From Physocladia obscura (Eukaryota > Chytridiomycota > Chytridiomycetes > Chytridiales > Chytriomycetaceae): 12,647 nucleotides of DNA. The translations under genes and the position numbers were made by a program. The DNA lies in NCBI GenBank assembly GCA_027596945.1, contig JADGJH010000992.1:1-12647 (forward strand), in the 5' to 3' direction. The notes beneath the pieces were generated by a model that was given only the letters and a program-made list of their open reading frames with translations, did not search any database and was not told where the DNA came from. This document shows, piece by piece, positions 7,586 to 12,647 of this stretch. Each line of letters starts with the position of its first letter. Positions within the stretch are counted from its first letter, which is position 1.

Positions 7586-7611
7586 AGTTGATTTCTTCAC
7601 ATTCTGCTCAC

Positions 7612-8718
7612 TTAATCACTTTCAAATTCATTCACTTTTGCAAATAAAATATTAAATGCAAGTCCTGCATTAAAACTGCTCCAAGAATATCCACATTTTT
7701 TATAAATTTTTTCAAGCAAATACTGATGAAACTCATTCAAGACTTTCATAACAATCAGAGTGAGATCCTTGAATGCATTTGCATGATAAATAACTCAAAG
7801 CCTTTCTTCACCATTCCAAAGAATATTTCTATTGGGTTAAAGAAGGGGTAGTATGCAGGTGGAAACACTGCTTTAATTCCACAGCATCTCAGGGCATTCA
7901 CAATTTTTAGGAATTGCTGCTTTATTGATGATTTAAACAGAGTCCCAACCAGGATACATTTTAATGGCTCATTGACTGTTAACTGTGCAAAAACAACATT
8001 CAATAAAAAGATCCTGCATGAATGTTCCTTCTGTATGATGAACATCGAGAAGACCATTCAATCCAAGCATATGCAGTAGCAGAACTCTTGGAAACCACTT
8101 GTACACACTGCAAAGAATGAGATGTTCACCCTTGAACAACCAGCCACACTTTCAAAGCATGTGTCTGTTGCAAAATGATACCTCATCCAAGAAGACCAAA
8201 TTATGTAGCTTCCAATCCAGATCCAGCAACTCTTGACAAAAGTGAACAGTGTCAGATTAAAAAATCTGAATAGCTTGCACTTCCATGGCCTTCCATAAGG
8301 TCCCTTTTTTCAATATCACAGATATTGAAGAAGATGATATAGAAACTCCATATTTGCGTGCATAGAGTTGCTTTGCTTTGTCCATGAATATTGTTGGTGC
8401 ATTAAGGTACTATTTATTAGCCATGCCCTCCTTGTCTCCCCATGCTCAGTGAAAATTCTCTCCTTCTCTTTGTTGCACACTCCATTGATAATCAATCCAG
8501 CTAGTTATATTCAAGGGGGACTTGTTGAAGAGGTGTGCAAGTTCACTTTTTGACTTGCCCTTATGGTAGTACATATGCAGACAAGAACTGCATATATTAG
8601 AAGACCACGGTCTCTTCAAAACAGCTTGATAGAGGTCCATAAGCCAATACAATGGATTTAAACAGTGACAGGGGAAGCCTGATTTGACTGGAAAATCCAA
8701 TTTTTGGACAAAATGCAC
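7612..8718 (-). mobile_element. decayed Tc1/IS630-type DDE transposase
   Basis: The minus strand encodes, in order: a helix-turn-helix region (YHKGKSKSELAHLFNKSP, about 8570-8510); a second DNA-binding stretch (KYGVSISSSSISVILKKG); the first catalytic Asp in LVFLDEVSF (about 8190); EGTFMQDLFIE; a block matching the family's second-Asp motif but reading IINKAAIP, so Asp is replaced by Asn; and FPPAYYPFFNPIEIFFGMVKK (about 7865-7800) with the third catalytic residue, Glu, intact. The C-terminal helix VMKVLNEFHQYLLEKIYKKC ends at TAA 7614-7612. Six in-frame stops precede a frameshift around 7910, and a second shift follows at about 7785. Family members run to about 350-400 residues, which the 1.1 kb fits. 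Terminal inverted repeats and a TA duplication were not found. The copy cannot be active. Confidence 0.85.
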
Positions 8719-8897
8719 AATAAATTGCTTGAAAATTTGAAATAAATGCTGTTATTAGAGATTATAACAAAAATGAGGTAAATTTATTATAACATTACTT
8801 GCAATTATGTATGCCTTCAATAGCAACAAAAATGATAGATTGGTGGAAAATTTTTCAAGAATAATTTGAATAAATGCAGTTTTGACTTAATCACTAG

Positions 8898-9090
8898 TCT
8901 GGTACTGCAGTGAATCTCACACAAAATGATCAAGATGACAGAAATAAAAATATCAGCAAAGATAGCAATGATTCTGAGGATTTTAATGACAGTGGTGATT
9001 CTCATTTCAACAAATTGGCAGATAACAAGGCTGAAAATGGAGGATTTGAATGATTTTGAAGACAATGATGATGGACTGGTAGGTGTTTGA
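8898..9090 (+). pseudogene. fragment encoding an Asp/Asn/Ser-rich acidic segment
   Basis: An open stretch at 8898-9053 encodes an acidic low-complexity peptide (KDSNDSEDFNDSGDSHFNKL). After a one-base shift the acidic character continues as DFEDNDDGLVGV to about 9090. There is no start codon and no recognisable domain. It may be an acidic linker from a lost gene. The minus strand here reads hydrophobic and Ser-rich and is less convincing. Confidence 0.3.
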
Positions 9091-9118
9091 ATTCTGGACT
9101 CATTGGAGCATTAAATCT

Positions 9119-9554
9119 TCAATGCTCTTTCTGTTCCTTTCTTCTTTGTGCTTCACAGAATGCCTTTGATACATTGAATGTGACTAATTTGTCATCTGCT
9201 ATTGCTGTGTCTGTCAAGAATATGTTTAGAGTTGCCTTATTTACCACTGTGGCTGAGGTTTATCTGTATTTCATCATTAGATGCCCTTGTTTATAAAATT
9301 GAGCTTTCTTGTTGCAATTGCCTTTTGTTTTGAAATAAAATTTTTGTTGATGACTTTGCCATAAACATAGTTTGCTTGTCTTTTATGGAGAGTTTTTGCT
9401 TTGCCTCCTTGCTCGCACTCAAATGACTCATTTGATGCTGTTTTCTTTGATCCATTTCAATATGAAACACTTGATGTGCACAAAATAACAAAAAAGGACA
9501 GAAAGGAAAAAAAGAAAAATATAGCACTGTATATATAACTTTGATTTTTGACAA
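9119..9554 (-). pseudogene. broken Lys/Gln-rich coding fragment, unrecognised
   Basis: From 9554 the minus strand encodes a basic, helical-looking segment (ASKEAKQKLSIKDKQTMFMA). A stop follows near 9291, then DEIQINLS, and after a one-base shift near 9254 ATVVNKATLNIFLTDTAIAD and VSKAFCEAQRRKEQKEH, ending at TGA 9121-9119. The continuity of character across the breaks suggests an old gene. I cannot assign a family. Confidence 0.3.
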
Positions 9555-9596
9555 GATTTTTTTCAGCTAGAACTCCTTAAAATTGTCACCCGCATT

Positions 9597-11126
9597 TTAT
9601 GCGGACTGTATTTTCAGATCTTCAGGATTCAATTCATCTGAAACGGTCATTTCCGAAGCAACACCTTCGATTGCCATGCGTCTGTTTTTGTTTGCAAATA
9701 GGAGCGAAACAAAAAACACCAGAAACAGAACTACGGAAACAACAATTAAAAGCACGCCCATTTTTCCATCCCCGTCACGCGTAAAGTTTGACAAAACCAA
9801 AAGAACCATGGTAAACAGCTGGGCAAAGGACCACAAAAACCCTGTGGACACTTCTTCGCCGATCGGGTACGTGCACTCGACACCCAATTCCATTGCCAAC
9901 GACATGCACGGAACGGCACCGAGACCAAAAACTGCGGCGGCAATATACGCAACGATAATCCGCGACGGGTCCATGGCTGCGAACGTGAATACAGCGAAGC
10001 CAAGGAACGACAAAAAGGCGGAGAATTTCAAGGCTAATTTGTGCTTCTTCGTGCGGTCGAGAACCATAGCAACGATAATGGAGCCGATAAGACCGGCGGC
10101 AATCGCGGCGACGGCGAGATTACCCGAATCGTCTTCAGTGTACCCGTACGGAACAACAAAACTGGAAATAATCGTTGAGGTCATGTTGAGGATTGCAATG
10201 AGGCAAGAAAAAACTGTCAGCAGAATCCAGAATGGCTTGTTTTTCCAGATTTGCGTGATGCTTTCTCTGAACGTGATTGGCATTGTTGATTTCTTGTCTT
10301 CGGACGGTGACGGCGGGGTCAGCGGCTTGTCGTACACTAGAAGGGCAGTAAGGCCGAAAACAAGCGCGATTATGAAGATTACGAGGTTCCAGGTGTCGAC
10401 GGTGGTGGGATCGTCGGAGGAGACGACTAGAGGCGCGACTCCGGCGACGAGTGCAGAGCCAAGCGGCCTTTCAAAATTGAAAGAGATTTGGCATTAATAA
10501 ATAAATGGAGAAAAAGAAATGGTCGCTTGCGCACCCGGCCAGCGTCATGACTGTGTTTGCCGTCAGCCGCCCGTTTCCTGAAAACCACGCGGCGGCCGTC
10601 ATTGTCGGCGCTGAGATTGTAATGGGACTCACAATGCCGCCGAGAATGTGCCCAACGTGGAGCAACGCCAGGTGGTATTCCTCAGCAGCCGCAAACGAAA
10701 GCCAGCGGATCAGGCTGGCGACAATATTGACCAGCGCGACGGCGAACATGGCAACGCGTAAACCTTTTCTGTAATAATAATAAACATTGATGTTAATAAA
10801 AGAAAAGAAACTTTATGCCCGCATTGCTGAACTCACTTATCCAGTAGCCACATGCATGGATAAGAAAAGATCAGGAAGGCTGCAGTGTAGTACAACGTGA
10901 GGTTATTGATGACGGTCTGGCTAGTGTTGTATCGAACCGCGGTAGTTGGTGTGACTGATCCGTATGTTGCAAACACAATATTGCCGGCCCCGCCAGCAAG
11001 AAACACGCCCGTTGTCACAGTAAACCGCCATGGATACAGCTTGTAACTGTTTTTGCTCTGCAAACTGTTGTCATTGGTGCTGTCGTTTGTATCGTTGGTT
11101 TCGGCTGTACCTGTATTCTCACCCAT
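9597..11126 (-). CDS. major facilitator transporter, SLC49 (FLVCR-like) family, 464 aa
   Basis: Three exons: 11126-10837, 10768-10535 and 10467-9597 (TAA). The introns are 68 nt (GTGAGT donor, ATTAAC branch-like site, TTACAG acceptor) and 67 nt (GTGCGC donor, AAG acceptor). The spliced length is 1395 nt. The N-terminal 30 residues are Asn/Thr/Asp-rich and presumably cytosolic. Multiple hydrophobic segments follow, consistent with the usual 12 membrane helices. WLLDKKGLR (residues 93-101) is the loop 2-3 MFS motif of the D-x-x-G-x-R type, and VLDRTKKHK is the matching loop in the second half. The order WLLDK-GLR, then a PTM/WF segment, then LAGPLGSALVAG resembles FLVCR-type carriers, which in animals move choline, haem or related solutes. 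The fungal substrate is unknown. The start follows an A-rich leader. The second intron's AAG acceptor is the least certain junction. Confidence 0.9.
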
Positions 11127-11306
11127 TTTTTTTTAACTCCAAACAAAATAAATATCAATCTTTTTTTTTTTTTTTTGTGTTTTTGGTTTTACTTTTGGGC
11201 TTGTCCGCTAATCGATCGAAAATTTATCCAAAAATCTGGTGCCACTCTGAAAATTGCTGGCCAATTTGTCATTCACAGAAATTGCAACGAAGAACACGCT
11301 TCATAC
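11127..11306 (-). promoter_or_regulatory. promoter and A-rich leader of the transporter gene
   Basis: On the gene's strand an A16 tract (11176-11161) lies 34 nt before the ATG, and a run of eight A directly precedes it. This repeats the arrangement seen before zinc-cluster copies 2 and 3. No TATA box was identified with confidence. Confidence 0.4.
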
Positions 11307-11612
11307 TTATAATATTTGAGGCAAAAAGATAGCAATAAAATGCAAACAGTAAGAGTTCTCACAGAAGGTTGAAGGCGCTGGATATATTAAAATGTGATAC
11401 GATTTAGCTAACGATTTAGGTAATATGATGTAGCACTCTACTGATCCGGCAATTAGCTTCACTATGTTTCTGCACGGTGTTTGTCTGTTCTGGTCGGCGA
11501 AGCTGCTGTTTGTGTCCAGAATTCCCTTGTACCAAATCACAACCTCTTTGAGGTGGCTCACTACGCGTAATTTGTCGTGCTCCTTTTGCCACTGGCCGAA
11601 GCTGAATAGCAC
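11307..11612 (-). CDS. unrecognised ORF without ATG (about 101 codons)
   Basis: The frame begins right after a TAA at GTG 11612 and reads FGQWQKEHDKLRVVSHLKEV and VIWYKGILDTN in its first half, a plausible amphipathic composition. The last third is Cys/Phe/Ile-rich and less coding-like. CpG use is normal. With no ATG, it would have to be an internal or terminal exon, but no convincing upstream exon was found; possible acceptors are TTAAG or ATTCAG near 11610. It may be a gene remnant or chance. Confidence 0.2.
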   Translation of the reverse strand: MLFSFGQWQKEHDKLRVVSHLKEVVIWYKGILDTNSSFADQNRQTPCRNIVKLIAGSVECYIILPKSLAKSYHILIYPAPSTFCENSYCLHFIAIFLPQIL

Positions 11613-12074
11613 TTAAGCCTCATACACCGCCAAGGTTTTAACTTGCTGCGCTTATGTGTCACGTGAACACAGTAAAACTTCAAAGTTTCTATCGATTCGC
11701 GTCAGAGCGCTCGGTTGCGCTTCAACAGGCTTTCTTCTGGACTATCTATTCTGTCAGTTTATTTTGCCGGCTTCGACATTTGTCAGTTCTAAATTAACGC
11801 TGAAATCTTTCATAATATATCGGATGCGTCAGAACGCATGAAAATGGTGTGGTTTTCGAATTACAAGAAAGCGTTTACTGTATTTTACGGTGTTCAAAAA
11901 CAGCTTGACATTTTGCCGCAAATATGCTTGCAATGAGGCTTTAGAAAAATGATACCTGAGAGTTTTGATTCTTATGACAGTGTTTTTCATTCTCCATTGG
12001 TAAACAAAAAACAACATAAAAAAAAAACAGTAAATATAATAATTTGATATTTACGAAAGAGTGTGTAGCGAATC
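11613..12074. other. spacer with E-box and small hairpin
   Basis: No gene is supported. It contains a TCACGTGA palindrome (11659-11666) and a perfect 6-bp inverted repeat ATGCGT-CAGA-ACGCAT (11824-11839). The frames at 11656-11841 (+) and 11829-12017 (-) have no coding features. Confidence 0.35.
11659..11666. promoter_or_regulatory. E-box palindrome TCACGTGA
   Basis: A CACGTG core inside GTGTCACGTGAACAC, about 530 bp upstream of the transporter start. It matches the core of the site upstream of zinc-cluster copy 2. Known bHLH factors bind this core; its target gene here is unclear. Confidence 0.35.
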
Positions 12075-12346
12075 CTAAACAGACCACGCGACATTTCCGG
12101 TTAAAAGACCACAGTTACTGCAGAGTTAGGAGAAGAGAAGAAAAGGAATGTTTATTAATGAACTATGTTGCAAAGTACTTGTATTAACATTGCAATTGGA
12201 AATACATACCGACTGAACACGCGGTAAGACAGAAAAAGAAATGCCGAGGAGAGATGGCACGGAGGCTGGGTAGACGCACCAAATTTTGGAGCAGTGAGCA
12301 CGAGCTGCAAGGCGTCACATTGCTGCAAATAGTCGTCTGGTCCCAT
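12075..12346 (-). CDS. candidate small two-exon gene, unrecognised (59 aa)
   Basis: An ATG in good context (GCAAAATGG) at 12346 opens MGPDDYLQQCDALQLVLTAP. A GTATGT donor at 12209 and a TCCTAACTCTGCAG branch/acceptor ending at 12118 define a 92-nt intron with strong signals. The joined frame ends at TAG (12077-12075), giving 59 residues with a hydrophobic middle and end. A competing donor, GTGCGT at 12279, would give a shorter product. No family is recognised. Confidence 0.3.
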
Positions 12347-12540
12347 TTTGCTACCAGCTTCAACACGGCAGCCGACGTTTTTGCTAGCTCGTATTAGTTT
12401 ATTGAGAGTGCGCTTGTGACAAGAAAAATTGGCGAAATCGCCGCAATAACCATTCTAAAATTTCATCAAAGCAACCTCACGATTTCTTAATAAAGCCATG
12501 AACATTCATTTTTTATTTTCCAATGATAAAAAATATACAC
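12347..12540. other. spacer before the right-edge gene
   Basis: Short spacer holding an inverted repeat GGCGA-AA-TCGCC (12431-12442). If the right-edge gene is spliced, its intron and a short last exon (after TTTTAG, near 12457) would fall here. Confidence 0.25.
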
Positions 12541-12647
12541 CTAATTAATTCCATTTTTTTGACAAAAGACCCTGTAATCTTGTTGTTTGGCTTGTCATAC
12601 TTTTTCATGACTTTGTGTAGTAGTGTGTCATGTTCAGGAGTCCATTC
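12513..12647 (-). CDS. partial ORF with Myb/SANT-like start, cut by window edge
   Basis: The frame is open from the window edge and reads EWTPEHDTLLHKVMKKYD, then KITGSFVKKMELI. Tryptophan-Thr-Pro-Glu followed by a charged helix with paired leucines resembles the first helix of Myb/SANT-type DNA-binding domains. The later tryptophans are not seen, so the assignment is tentative. A donor AG-GTGTAT occurs at 12540; unspliced, the frame ends at TAA 12515-12513. This stretch also lacks CpG, as does the 5.3-9.6 kb block, so it may belong to another transposon-derived gene. Confidence 0.4.
   Translation of the reverse strand, partial: EWTPEHDTLLHKVMKKYDKPNNKITGSFVKKMELIRCIFFIIGK

Larger units (their letters stand above)
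5294..9590. mobile_element. CpG-depleted, repeat-derived block (about 4.3 kb)
   Basis: By eye only six CpG dinucleotides occur between the CpG at 5292 and that at 9591 (near 6195, 7403, 8046, 8357, 8608 and 9414). More than a hundred would be expected for this base composition by rough estimate. TG and CA are abundant, which is the product expected from deamination of methylated CpG. Every coding trace inside is broken by stops and frameshifts, and one is a DDE transposase. The boundary with the CpG-rich transporter gene at 9591 is sharp. The simplest reading is one or more old, methylated insertions. Terminal repeats were not identified. Confidence 0.6.

Noticed and set aside
5294..9590. Repeat-induced point mutation as the cause of decay
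   Set aside because: That process removes CpA and raises TpA; here CA and TG stay abundant while CpG is lost, which fits methyl-CpG deamination better. Some G-to-A stops are compatible with both.
9583..10497. 304-codon plus-strand ORF
   Set aside because: It is antisense to exon 3 of the transporter and has no domain-like composition. The minus strand reads a clear membrane protein with matching splice sites.

Overview
The window looks like nuclear DNA of a fungus. Three genes encode the fungal Zn(II)2Cys6 binuclear-cluster DNA-binding domain. Introns are short (47-128 nt), GT-AG, and some have CTAAC-type branch points (TACTAAC in the leftmost gene). Genes are moderately GC-rich with normal CpG, and the spacers are AT-rich. 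The species cannot be fixed from this sequence. The DDE transposase and Sel1 fragments suit an early-diverging fungal lineage, but that is inference.

Layout: 3-355 (-) is a small unrecognised two-exon gene. 730-1223, 2020-2656 and 3229-3875 (+) are a tandem array of three short zinc-cluster paralogues. Each has a first exon of exactly 71 nt and a phase-2 intron in the same codon of the cluster. The first copy has an in-frame TGA, after which the same frame stays open for 48 codons and carries the C-terminal motif found in the other two copies. 3876-5290 is mostly spacer with weak small ORFs. From about 5294 to 9590 lies a 4.3-kb block with only six CpG dinucleotides. It holds a decayed Sel1-repeat gene (-), a decayed unknown gene (+), a decayed Tc1/IS630-type DDE transposase (-) and further coding debris. 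At 9597-11126 (-) CpG returns abruptly with an intact three-exon major-facilitator transporter of the SLC49 (FLVCR-like) family. 11127-12647 is spacer with one small candidate spliced gene, and the right edge cuts an ORF with a Myb/SANT-like start (-).

The intact genes do not form one pathway. The zinc-cluster array is probably a local expansion of small transcription regulators, perhaps self-regulated, since a CGG-N5-CCG site lies upstream of copy 3. The transporter is a separate housekeeping-type gene. The CpG-depleted block is best explained as a transposon-rich insertion that was cytosine-methylated and has decayed by deamination. All intron and frame calls were made by eye. No homology search was run.
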